Below are positions 1 to 10,432 of a stretch of 64,000 nucleotides of DNA, one piece after another (position 1 is the stretch's first letter; every line of letters begins with the position of its first letter). Position numbers and translations under genes: made by a program. Source of the stretch: Luscinia megarhynchos (taxonomy: Eukaryota; Chordata; Aves; Passeriformes; Turdidae). The notes under the pieces were generated by a model, which saw only the letters and a program-made list of their open reading frames with translations, was not told the origin of the DNA and did no database searches. Location of the stretch: positions 25,822,330-25,886,329 of the forward strand of contig CM067566.1 of assembly GCA_034336665.1 (NCBI GenBank). The letters run 5' to 3'.

Positions 1-228
1 GCCAGAGCCCAGTGACAGGACCAGAGGCAGTGGGCATGAACTGGAACATAGCATGCTCCATCTGAACTGCTGTCTTTTTCTGTGAGGGTTAGCATGCACA
101 GTTACTGAGTCTATCCTCAGAGATACTCAAATACCATCTGAACATGGACCTGAGCAACTGGCTCTAGGTGGCCCTGCTTGATCAGGGACTAAGTGACCTC
201 CAGATATTGCTTCCAACCTTGACTAAAA
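1..228 (+). repeat. CR1 LINE 3' tail, degraded
   Basis: The stretch follows the 3' untranslated end of avian CR1 retrotransposons: a 'gacaggaccagaggcagtgg' block, then 'aactggaaca', 'ctctaggtggccctgcttga' and 'gacctccaga' near the end. It is cut by the window edge on the left and carries many substitutions, so it is an old, immobile copy in plus orientation. The 74-codon open frame inside it (168-392) is a by-product and I do not call it a gene. Confidence 0.8.
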
Positions 229-2526
229 TGTTACTTGAAATTAATGTATTTACATTGCAATTAGAATATTGTAATGCAGAACCCATCCTGAAGTTTTGTC
301 ATTGTGTTTATGTTTCTGATGAAGGCTGGGATTGGCTTTGCCAATTCTCAGAATGTAAGCTGTTGCTTATCTGTATTTATCAGAGACGGTGAGTCAGTCT
401 TCTTTACCGTGAAAAAGTTACTCCTTTTGTTGGTTGTGTGTAGGTTAAATGTGCACGTCTTCTTATATTTAAGGGCTTAATTTCCAGCCCAATTTTCAGC
501 ATATTCAGGAGAGATTGAAATGCTTTGTATCTACAGCAAATAACTTGACAATTATCAAATTATTATGTGTTTGAAAATGAGTTTTATTTCATTCTGATTA
601 CTGTATTTGAAGTTCTTAATTTGCTCTTAAAACATCTGTATTTTTTCCTGTTCTGATTCACTGTATGAGGGATTCTGTGTCCTGTGGATTGTGGAGCTCA
701 GCAGGCCATTACCCTGTGAGAAGGGTATGTCCAGACATCCTCTTGTCTGATTTCTCATGCTTCAGTTACAAATTCATACAGCATACACTCAGGCACCTTT
801 TTTATTGAGCTTATTCTGTGACACTGATTACCCATAGTCAGCTGGGATAGTAGCAGCAATGAGCTTCCTGCTAGTATAGTTGTCCTAGAAGATTCCCAGT
901 GGCCAAATAAGCTAAATCAGTTTTCAGTGTGAATAAGATACAGTGGATGAAATGCAAAGAAAGGTGAGGATGCAATCTTGGGGTCAGTGTGTGTGGGACT
1001 GTGTAGCTAATTCTATACAGAAGGGTGTGCTAACTTGCTGTGGGTAGGGAGGAGCAGAGTATGATGAGTACTGTGTGGAAGTCAGAAAATACAAAGGTTT
1101 TGTATTAAAGAGCAATTGCTAATGAAGTCAACTAATACGAAGGAGAAGCAGCTGAATGTTTGGATTTGAATGAAGACATGATAGGTAAAACTGGAGAGAT
1201 GAGTAGCAAAGGACAGTGGCCAGATTATTCAGAAATATGAAGATAAGTTCGAGATGAAACAATATTTTGACAGTAGAATGAATACTTTACCACATGTTAA
1301 AATTCCACTATAAAGGAGTGAATTTACTTTGCCTGATGAGAACAGAAACTTCCACAACTTTATGGTTAAAAGGGAATCTTAGACATCCTGCAGCTTCTCA
1401 CAAGTAGTGTACTGTCTATCTCACCACTGCAGCATTCTCATGGTCAGAAAAAAAATGATAAGAAAATAATTTTCCAATATGTATTTTGAAGTCCTATTGG
1501 ACCGTTTCACAAGCAAATGATGAAACAGTTCAGTGGATGTGATACCAATAGAGCACTTCAGTGGGTTTTTTGTCTCATGATTCACAAAATTACCTTGCTT
1601 GTATAGTTAGATTTCTAACATGTTAGCAGCTGCAACAGCCAAAAGGTGACAGGCCTTGGAGAGCTGTTAATGGTGTTTGAAGACCCATAGATACAAAAAG
1701 AGCAAGTCAGTGCTTTTTTTCAGGCCTTGTATTTTTAAAGTTGTTTTGCCCACAAAGAACTTGTGTGGCTAATGATCTTTACTGAAAGCTGGCAGGAGCT
1801 CTTTGTTCTTAGTTTTTTTCTTTAAAGGTAGTTTCAGTGATATAGCGTGCTATTGGATTGCTCCTCTTGTGATGGAATTGAAATGTGTTCCTTCTGTTTG
1901 GAGTTTTTAGGAGTTAATAGTGTCTTTGTGGAAGAGTTTTCACAGAATTGTAGCCAGCTTCCTGCATTTTCCCAGAACTGGGTCTGCTCCCTTTCATGAT
2001 GACATTTCCCTTCAAGGACTGTATCAAGTGCTGCTGAGTCTGTTGAAAGGGCCTTGGGCTATATTCAGAGGTAATTTTACATTTGTTACCCTGCCTGTGT
2101 CACCACATCTGCAAACTTTGGGTGATGTCCCATTATAGCTTCATTTCTATAACTGATCTTTCTGCAAGAATTTAATTCTATTCCGTTTTCTTTGAGAAAG
2201 GTGGTTTTCTCTCTTTTGCCAAGTTAACAAGTAATTTTTGAAATGTAATTGAATACTGCTTAGACTGTATTTATCTTTGCAACACTAGGAATTCAGATAT
2301 AATCCACAAATCTGGCTCAAAAAACAGAAGACAGCAGTATATATTATTTCACTGTATAGGCTGAGTACCATAAGAAAGCACAAAAATAGTAATAATGTAA
2401 ATTTCCACATTGCATTTATTTTAGTCAAAAAGATGAAACAGTGAGTATTTGAAGCAAATTCCAAGGGAAATGATATATTAGTATCAACTACCAATAACGA
2501 AAAAGTAAATATAATTCAGCAAAAGA
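229..2526. other. Intergenic, no gene recognised
   Basis: AT-rich sequence between the left window edge and the 3' end of LRRC66. In other vertebrates the neighbour on this side is DCUN1D4, converging on LRRC66, so this could hold part of its 3' UTR. I found no DCUN1D4 coding exon and cannot support that call. The short open frames here show no recognisable protein. Confidence 0.5.
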
Positions 2527-2615
2527 TTTATTAATATTCTGGAGTATCTTTTTATAAAGTCTATCATTGGGTTTTTTACGAGTACCCTTCTAAATGAAAG
2601 TAATTTCACTTTAAT
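2527..2615 (-). terminator. Candidate LRRC66 polyadenylation signals
   Basis: On the minus strand, downstream of the LRRC66 stop codon, there is ATTAAA at 2610-2615 (about 67 nt after the stop) and canonical AATAAA at 2527-2532 (about 150 nt after it). Either would give a short 3' UTR. Transcript ends were not available, so the choice between them is open. Confidence 0.45.
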
Positions 2616-2681
2616 ACAAAATAAAGTTTGTACTTGCTGTGACATAAACACTGTGGGAGCTTAGTATTACCATTTTGAGTT

Positions 2682-5189
2682 TCAACTACTGAAGTTTGTT
2701 CTCCTGCTTTGCAAAATATTAGCAAATCCATCAAATGCTCTCTTCTTCTTAACAAAAAACTGGTTCTGTCCTGAATTTGTCTGACTTTTTTGGCTGAGAT
2801 TTTCACTGGAATTTTGGAAGTGTTCTACAGTTGTTGCAGAATGGTTCTCCAGTTCTGTCGAAGTAGTGTGATCCTTCATCTTGCTGGAATCAGTGCTTTC
2901 AGAGATTGTATTTCCTATAGGCTTTTGTGGGAAGGAACTTGAACTGTCTGGTGTGCTTTCATCGAAGAAACCTTCTGGGATTGAGAAGGAATATGCATCC
3001 TCATCACTCTGATCCAGTTGGAAGCAATCATCTTTTGTGAATTCTGACTGTGTTTTCCCAGAACTATCAAGATGCAGCAGAATTGGTGTGGGATTACAAG
3101 ACTGTGTTTCTGCAGGCAGACTGCAATTGCTGGTATCCTGTAATTTTGTTAATTCATCAGAATTTTTCTCATCAGAACCTTCTTGCATTTTATCTGCACA
3201 AGCCTGCTTCCCCTGTGGTAGCAAGTCATCTTGCTGTGTAACAAACATGAAATGTTTTTCAGCTGTGTGTTCAGGCAGCAATTGAATAGATGAATCCTTG
3301 CTGGAATGCAGCAGTGATGGATTTTTTACAACTTCACTCAAACCAGTATCAGTGGGAGCAAAAATAAAGCCATTGTCCTCAGATGTACTCATGTTTCTTC
3401 TTAATGTAATGTCTGCTTCACCATGATTCTTTTCCAGGGAGTTCCCAGCTCTGTGCTCATCTGTACTTTCTGCTGGTGCATTTTCTTTTTGTTCCATGTC
3501 ACTGAAGCTGAGGGAATGCTGTGGTTCTCTGGGAAGTGGAGAAAGCTGCAGATCATCCTCTTCAGAAGTTTTCTCTGTGTTATATGTGGGAAAATGTTCT
3601 AACTTAAGTACTGTGTTACCAAAATCTGTACTTTGACTGTGGAGAGAATCAGAAATAGAGTTTTGTACTGTTGATTCTGCATTAGCAAAATAATCAGGTG
3701 TATCTGGAATTTCTTGACCTGAAGAGCTAACTGTATCTGGAATTTCTTGACCTGAAGAGCTAACTGTATCTGGATCTGACACACTTACGTGGCCACTGGA
3801 TTTATCAATGTAAGGGGATGCTGTTTCACGCCTGGTGGTATCTGATCCATAAGTAATAGTGGTTTCAAAATAGGCACTGTGCTCATCTTCAGTGTTCCCA
3901 ATCTGCTGAAGTTCAGGAGTGATGTTTGGAGACTCTGGTGGTGTTGCGAACTTCTCGGTTCCACTGTCTGTATTGGCTTCATCTAGCGATGACTGGTAGG
4001 CTGGAAGGCTGTCACTAACATCAGATTGTTCCAGTTCAAAGGCTGCTAAAGAACCAGAGTCACTCATTGTGAATGGAATCCCTTCAGATGAAGAGCTGTC
4101 ACCAAATATATCAGCTGAAACATCTTTTTTATATGAATGTATCCTTTCGTAGTTGTGCTGTGTAAGGGATGAGTTTTCTATTGTTTCATAGATGCTTAAA
4201 TTCTGAATATTTGCATCTCTTCTGGAGCTACTGGGTGAAATAAAATCTCCAACATCACTGGGTATATTTTTGTTGCCATTTAGACCAAGTTGTTTTTCAC
4301 AGTTTTGCCTTCCCTGCATAAATTTTCTAGTGTGCCTGGGTTCATTATGTGAAACAATTCCTTTTCTTTTTGAAGAATCTGGTGTCACTTTTGTGATCTC
4401 AGACTGCAGCAGGCCAGAGTTATTTCTTACTTTGCTTTTTGGTGTTATTTCATTGCTGTTCTGGTAGTCTGTCCTTACAAAAAATAGTCCAGTATCATAA
4501 ACATTTTCACTTTCATTATCATTGATACTAGTTTTGGCTTTTGAAAACACTGGTATTTTCTTCATGTTGATCTCAGTATTGTTTTGTTTCTGGTACTGTG
4601 CTTTGGGGTTTGGTGAACGTACACCTCTGCCAGTGACATTTTCATATGCAATAGAAGTTTCTGTAGGAAAAATCTGTGTGTTTCTTAAAGAATTCTTATC
4701 ACAAAATAATGTATCGTGCTGGGTATTTGTTGGTTTGCTTGTAGAAGGCTCTCTGCTCAAAGGTTTCATCTGAAAAAGCTTGATTAGAGTATGTGTGTTC
4801 TGAACCTGAATTTTTCTTCCTGCGCATGAGTCTCCACAGCCTCTCCAGGTAGGGTCTAGCAAAAGCACCCAAACAAAAAGCACAAACAAATGTGATGACC
4901 ACAGAGAGGGAGACAGCCAGTGCAAAGTTTGGCTTTGTTTCATTCTGTCTAAAAACGGTGTTAGTGTCCCTGGCTTTTCTAACCAAATATGCTGAAACTC
5001 CTTCTTTCACCTCTATATTGTAAATGAGGTATTTCTCTTTTGTTGTATCAAAAAGACACAAATATAATCCTTCAGCAGTTTTCTCAGCATTGTATATCAT
5101 TAAATTATTCATTTTATCCAGTGTCATATCAGGAAGACTGTGATTTTTTGAAATTCTGCCCTTAGGTGTCCACCAAGAGACTCCATTGC
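2682..5189 (-). CDS. LRRC66: LRRC66 coding exon 4: membrane helix and long cytoplasmic tail, frame-shifted
   Basis: Acceptor ttcatttcag|GCAATGG restores the frame from exon 3. In that frame the exon encodes NGVSWWTPK-, a paired-cysteine stretch, the transmembrane helix, a basic RRKK segment and an EHTYSNQAFSDE- motif, then hits TGA at 4701-4699. From about 4,770 the next frame (+1) stays open to the TGA at 2684-2682 and encodes the Ser/Thr/Asp/Glu-rich tail. The frames overlap in roughly 4,943-4,702, so a one-base change there joins them. The tail contains an 11-residue tandem duplication at 3700-3765. Confidence 0.85.
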
Positions 5190-8100
5190 CTGAAATGAAA
5201 GAAAATAGAAACTCAGTCTTTGCTAAAAGCACAGTATACCTGGTTTGCAGGGTCCAGTGATGTTTTTAAGAATATACTCTGGACTATCTCTCATAATTTT
5301 AATAGTTTATTATAAATCCCATTTTCCTTTTATCCATCCTAAGTAATTTTACATGGTACAAAGACTGTCAAACTATATTACAGGCCTGTCCCCGCTGCCT
5401 CCCATTTAAAAACCGCAGCAGATGTGGGGTCTTAATCGCAGACTTTACAAGAAAAATAGTAGTGTGAGGGAGGAGGTCACTGAAATAATCTAAGCAAGTT
5501 CAGAGGTACTAGAAACACCTGCTGATCTTCCTTGTGGGAAGAGACATGTCTACAGCCTGGCCATGGTCACTGTGTGCAGCTGTGGGACAAAACATCACCT
5601 CTTAACTGACAGTGTTTCAACCACTGTGATTTTTCCCATAGTTGCTGATTTGACTGCAGAAAAAAGTCTGTAAATCAAGGATATTTGTACAGACTGAGCA
5701 TTTGTTCCAAACTTGAGCTAGTGTGGGCCATGGCTGGTTTGTTGGCTTTCAGCAGTTTGTTTCAAGGTTGCATTTTTGGCTTGGTCTTTGGATCAGCTTT
5801 CATTCCCAGCTGAGTTTTGCTGCAATCCAGTGTGTTGATTTTAATCCAGGTTTCTGTGACTTTTCTTGTAAACAGACAAAGCAGGTGGCATTTCTGATAG
5901 GTCCTGCTTATTTTCATTTGGGGATGAAGTATTCCCAGGGGAAAGCCTTACCACCTCCAAGTGCTTTTAGTCCATAGGAGTTAAACCATTTTGCCATATG
6001 GCACATGACAAATACACCTTCTGCTCTGAGTTTGGTCTTAGTTTTCTGTCTGTGTAAGTCTTGGCTCTGTAGGTTTTTGTTGCATATACCCTCAATGTTC
6101 TCTATTAATTTTAAATGTAAGTGAAGTGTGTGCTACAGTAGCTGTACTTTTTTAGAAGAAGTAGAAATCTTTTTCCCTGCAAATAAACTTTCATTTCATT
6201 TGCTGTAACTGAATACTGAAAAGTATTGCATCCTTCTTGGTTTTCTACATGCCTCAGAAGTGCCACTCCACTAATTAGTCCTTTGTTTCAGGCCAATACA
6301 TTTGCAATGCATTACTTAATGAGACTTACTCATGTACAATTTGGCATCACTTCCTCCTTTAATATAAGGAAGGGGACGAAGACTTGGGAAACTTAACTTT
6401 CAAATATTCTTAAGCAGAATACTGCTTTCTAATGAAATATTTTTGCATGTTAAATTGTTATTCAGTTATTTTTAAACAGTGCCTTTAGAAATGCACTTTT
6501 TAAAACCAGATTTATTTGATCATTCTGCATTGATTTGAATTTTAGCAACATTTGGATGGAGTGCCTGATGTACATACCCTTTATGTTGTCCAAGTTACAG
6601 GTCAGCACTGATGTGTTCCCTGTTGGGACTGTGGCCCTCTTGAGCAAAACATTGTCCCTGCAGTTTAAATGGAAACTTGAAAGATACAGCAGAGGTTTGT
6701 GGGAGTTGTTGGCAGACTTTTTGTATGAAAGGCTCAATTTTTTCCTTGTGGAGTCAAAGACAAAATGAAATAAATGTTTAAAAGCATTTAGCCTGCAGTT
6801 AAATATCCAGGCATTATTTGACAAATACACTTCAAGTTGAAAAAAGTTCAAACTGACAAGTATCTGTGGTAGAGGGATTGTCAGAGCATTTTCACGGAGA
6901 TCCACGACCTATTTGGAAATAATACAGAATTAATTTGGTAAGGCTTACAATGGAATTCTTATTGCAACATCTTACAGCGTTTTAGTGTACAAGCACTTCT
7001 GTAGTTCTATGAACAATACATCTGCTTAGGATTTCAATAATGTTGTCCTAAGCTTTCTAATGTAGATAAAAAAATTTAAATTGTGGTGTTTAGAATTCTC
7101 CCATTGTAGACTTACCTCTGTGTGAATAGGGGAGAGCTGCAGGGCTCCCTTGCCATGGAAGGGAAGGGGGTACAAGGGGACATGTATGTGTTTAAGGCAG
7201 TTATGGATTGGTTTGTGGCATAGAGAAATTGTGAATTTTTGGTTATATCTTGTACATTTCAGCATGTGTTTTCCTACATATAAAAAGCAAATATATAAAA
7301 TTATTTTCATAATTTGCTCTCATTTTTTAATTGTAGACTAGTATTATAATCAGAATCATATAATCATGCTGAATAGTTGATAAATAATATCTTTAATGAT
7401 TAACATAAAATATTGAAACAATTGTATTGCTTTAGAACCTGTAATTTGTTGAGATCTCTGAAGGCATCTGGATGAATTTTAGTTATCTTGTTGTTTCGCA
7501 GGTCAATGTCCTTCAGCTGTGAACAGTTTTGAAAATCCTTTGGGTCAATCTGTTGTATGGCATTGGATGACATATGGACAGTTTGTAAAGATTGCAGGAG
7601 CCCTAGTCCTAGGAAGAAAAAAATGTATTTTACGTTTCACATTCTTGTTTTCCCAATTGCATCAAGTGTCTTTATAAAATTCTTTGCATCAAAATTCATT
7701 CCATTCCTCACTATTGCAATGAGTGGCTGCAGCCTTTGTTATGTCCTTCCTAGTCAGGGGTTGTCCTATTCTGAAAGCTGCATAGCATCAACAGCTGGCA
7801 CATTAAAACATTCTCAGTCAGTGAATGTCTTAAAAATTGACACTTTGATAAAAGCACTAGCATTTCTTTGTGCTAACAAAATTATTCCGACTGTGAACTC
7901 TGTACTTTGAGCAAGCTTCTCTGGAGAACTGGAGGTAGGAAAAGAGTGTAAAAAGGGTGGAATATATTGACTTGACAAGATCCAAATATGTTAATTGTAA
8001 GTAAGAGATGCAAAAGGTGATGTATCTTCTATCCATTTGCATGGGCAGTTTCATGGGAGTTTTTCATATGTTTATTTGAACTGTACTCATGGGATGTAAA

Positions 8101-10432
8101 ACCAAATGAAAACAATCATGTTGTTGCTTATGTGTATCTGCCTGTGAATTATGAAGCATGACAGTATATTCTTCAGTGTATCCTAGTTACAATAACTTCC
8201 ACCTTACATAAGGAATACTTTTGATTGCTGGAGACACCTCATTTTTTTGAGGTGCGGTGAAGGTAGCCCCCTGAAGCTCCAGCCTGCAAGGTCCACTGGA
8301 AAGGGAGGCACTTGAACATTCAGCATCCCCACTGATGCTGAGTGTTCAACACCACAGTGTCACTCTAAAGTGATTTTTGATCATACAGCATTGTTGAGAA
8401 GCTACTAGTTCTTAAGAATTTTGCCCTCTGTATCACCTTGTTTACCAGATATCTCTTTTCTTATCCAGCAGTTCTGTTTGCTGAGTAATTGATCTTTGGT
8501 TTACTGTGAAAAGCAGAGGGAATGATTCATTCCCTTCATTCAGAAGTTCTGGCAGTTCATAAATTCATCAGTGCACTTGCAGGAGGAATTGTATGTACTG
8601 TGACTACTTCCCTAAATTTAAGTTTGTGCCAAAAATATACACTGGTATGGCAGGAGTGGGCAGCAATCTTACTCCTGGGAGAGGGAGGAGCTGGGAGAAG
8701 GGTTTTTCTGTGGGAAACCTCTACTATAGAACTGCAGTTGCTGTTTCCTTTCCAAAGGTTGAACCTCAGAATTCTAGTGAAGCATTTTGGACAAGAATAA
8801 GGTTCTGAAAGTGTATTTAAATTAATACAAGATTTAAGTATAATTTGAAGTATGGTGGTACCATGCACAATTTGAACTTTAAAAATTGAGTCTCTTCTAG
8901 AAAAGGATTGATCTGTCTGACCCTCTGAGACATCCTATAATGGGCAGTCATATTTATCTATCAAACAAATCAAATCTTCATTGATATATTTTATAATGTA
9001 AGCTTTTCTATACTGTCTATACAGATACCTTGTCTACGAGTCACTACAAAATCATTAAGTGAAATGGGTTTCCTGTGTGCCAGATTTATTTAATAGCAAA
9101 AAAGGAGAAAACTGGAACTTTCATGACCCTGTGTAAGGGCAAATATATTATCTTTATGTGATTTTGTGGGATAAGTGGTATTTTTGTTTATCATTTGTCC
9201 TCCTGTATTTTCAAACTAATGAATCCGATGGTGTTACCAGAAATCAATAAATTCAACATATTGTATTGAACAGGGTTGCTCATCTGGTAGCTTCTGCTTC
9301 ATTTGAAGCATTTGGCCACTGTGAATCATCCCTGGATAAAGGCTAAGCTGCCCAGCCTAGCTCAGTGACCAGCAGAGCCTTTCTCAAAGTCTCTCGAAGC
9401 CTTACAGCCCTCTCCTGTTACACCAAGGTGTCGTTGTGATCCGAGTATTAAACAGCACTGAGCAAAATCATTTGGAATGAACAAAATATATTGTCCTGTC
9501 TCTGAAATACTGAAACTGCAGCAGGTTTTATTTAAGAGCGTTGATTTCCTTCTGAAGGGTAGTATGAAATTCATGATCTATAATTTTTTTTGACCTTAAG
9601 GTTCATGACTGGGATGTGGAGGCTGTTTTTCCAAAGATCCTAACTCCCCCTTTCTACACAACAAGCAAGAATACTGCTTGGGCTCTTAAAAGATAAATCT
9701 GGTTATATTTGACTGCTATTAACGCAGTACAGTTGCTAAGACTGTATTAAAAAACCTAACACAGTAAACAAACAACGATTTACTTCCGCCTCTGTATTTG
9801 CCGGTGGAACTCTCCCTCACCTTAAGTATAATAAAATGAGAAATAAACATTCTGGATTCAGTAAGATGCAAGAATTATATCCAAAACCAATCTACCCCCT
9901 GGGAGTCAAGTCCTTAAAGATTTTTGAAATACTTACCTCTTGGAACTGTATTAAGATTATTTTTTTCAACTGACAATACTTTCAAAGCAGGCAGGAGACG
10001 ATCAACAATGCTGTACTTTTTAGACCCATGTGCAGGTGAAGGCATGTCCAATGTGAGGGTGTGGATGGCATTACCATTGAGGTTTAGAGTTTCTAAAATG
10101 GGTAAATTTGTACAAGTAGTTAAAGTGAGTTCAGAAATCAGGTTGTTACTGAGGTTCAGGTGTTTTAGCATCCACTCTTCATTTCTTCCATCAGAGCACA
10201 CAAAAGTTTTAATATTATTGTAACTCAAATCAACTGTTACTGCTGTTTGTGATATATCTTCTGGAATAGTAGATATTCTGGTAAAAGAGCAATTCAGTAG
10301 GAACTGCCCATCCCACCGGCACTCTGAACGCTGATGTGTAGCAGGAAGAATCCACTGTGACTTGGTTCCCACTGATCCAGGAAGATTAAAGTAAAGGACC
10401 ACAGCTATGACATGCAAGTGAAGGTTATCCAT
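2682..10432 (-). CDS. LRRC66: LRRC66, leucine-rich repeat membrane protein (frame break in last exon)
   Basis: Four coding exons on the minus strand: 10432-9937, 7608-7439, 6908-6578 and 5189-2682. All splice phases agree (1, 0, 1). The start codon opens a signal peptide (residues 1-22). An LRR N-cap cysteine pair and about six leucine-rich repeats follow (for example LDLSYNN-, LNLSNN-, LNLNGN- and IDLRNNKI-like cores), then an LRRCT-like segment in exon 3. Next come an extracellular stretch with a WW motif and paired cysteine, one transmembrane helix (about 421-443), a basic stop-transfer segment, and a very long acidic Ser/Thr-rich cytoplasmic tail. The frame carrying the membrane helix stops at 4699, while the tail is open only in the next frame, so the sequence as given encodes 495 residues unless one base is skipped. 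Identity rests on this domain order and on synteny with SGCB and SPATA18. The molecular function of LRRC66 is unknown. The tail makes it longer than the human protein (about 880 aa). Confidence 0.88.
3700..3774 (-). repeat. 33-bp in-frame tandem repeat in LRRC66 tail
   Basis: The units 3700-3732 and 3733-3765 are identical 33-mers, followed by nine bases of a third copy (3766-3774). On the minus strand each unit encodes the 11-residue block DTVSSSGQEIP, so the array adds residues without breaking the frame. Perfect identity indicates a recent duplication. Confidence 0.95.
6578..6908 (-). CDS. LRRC66: LRRC66 coding exon 3: last LRR and C-cap
   Basis: Acceptor ccaaatag|GTCGTGGAT continues the LRR as VVDLRENAL-. 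An NAWIFNCRLNAF- segment follows, typical of an LRR C-terminal cap, with further cysteines (NCRD-, LTCNLDN-). The donor AAAGG|GTATGT leaves one base, matching exon 4. Confidence 0.85.
7439..7608 (-). CDS. LRRC66: LRRC66 coding exon 2: two LRRs
   Basis: Acceptor ttcttcctag|GACTAG completes the Gly codon begun in exon 1. The exon encodes LQSLQTVHMSSNAI- and LKDIDLRNNKITKI-type repeats and ends in phase 0 at CAG|GTTCTA, an acceptable but weak donor. Length 170 nt. Confidence 0.85.
8235..8373. repeat. Cluster of three short inverted repeats
   Basis: Three hairpins lie within 140 bp: a 7-bp stem CACCTCA/TGAGGTG (8235-8241 and 8248-8254); a 16-bp stem with a 6-nt loop (8312-8327 and 8334-8349), whose one imperfection is a G-U wobble in plus-strand RNA; and a 5-bp stem TCACT/AGTGA around 8360-8373. 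They lie in LRRC66 intron 1, antisense to that gene in the better-folding orientation. Confidence 0.75.
9937..10432 (-). CDS. LRRC66: LRRC66 coding exon 1: signal peptide and first LRRs
   Basis: Starts with ATG at 10432 followed by a hydrophobic leader, then the cysteine-bearing N-cap and four LRR cores, ending in Pro-Arg-Gly. The donor reads AAGAG|GTAAGT (strong), leaving one base of a codon. An acceptor-like 'ttttacacatag' sits 5 nt before the ATG on the minus strand, which suggests a separate untranslated first exon further upstream. Confidence 0.88.

Larger units (their letters stand above)
5190..9936 (-). other. LRRC66 introns 1-3
   Basis: Non-coding sequence between LRRC66 exons: intron 3 at 5190-6577, intron 2 at 6609-7438 apart from exon 3 (6578-6908), and intron 1 at 7609-9936. 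I see no further exon. Intron 1 holds a cluster of hairpins at 8235-8373, listed separately. The other open frames here are short and unsupported. Confidence 0.7.

Noticed and set aside
168..392. 74-codon open frame as the end of DCUN1D4
   Set aside because: Its first third is CR1 tail sequence and it shows no resemblance to the DCUN1 C-terminal domain.
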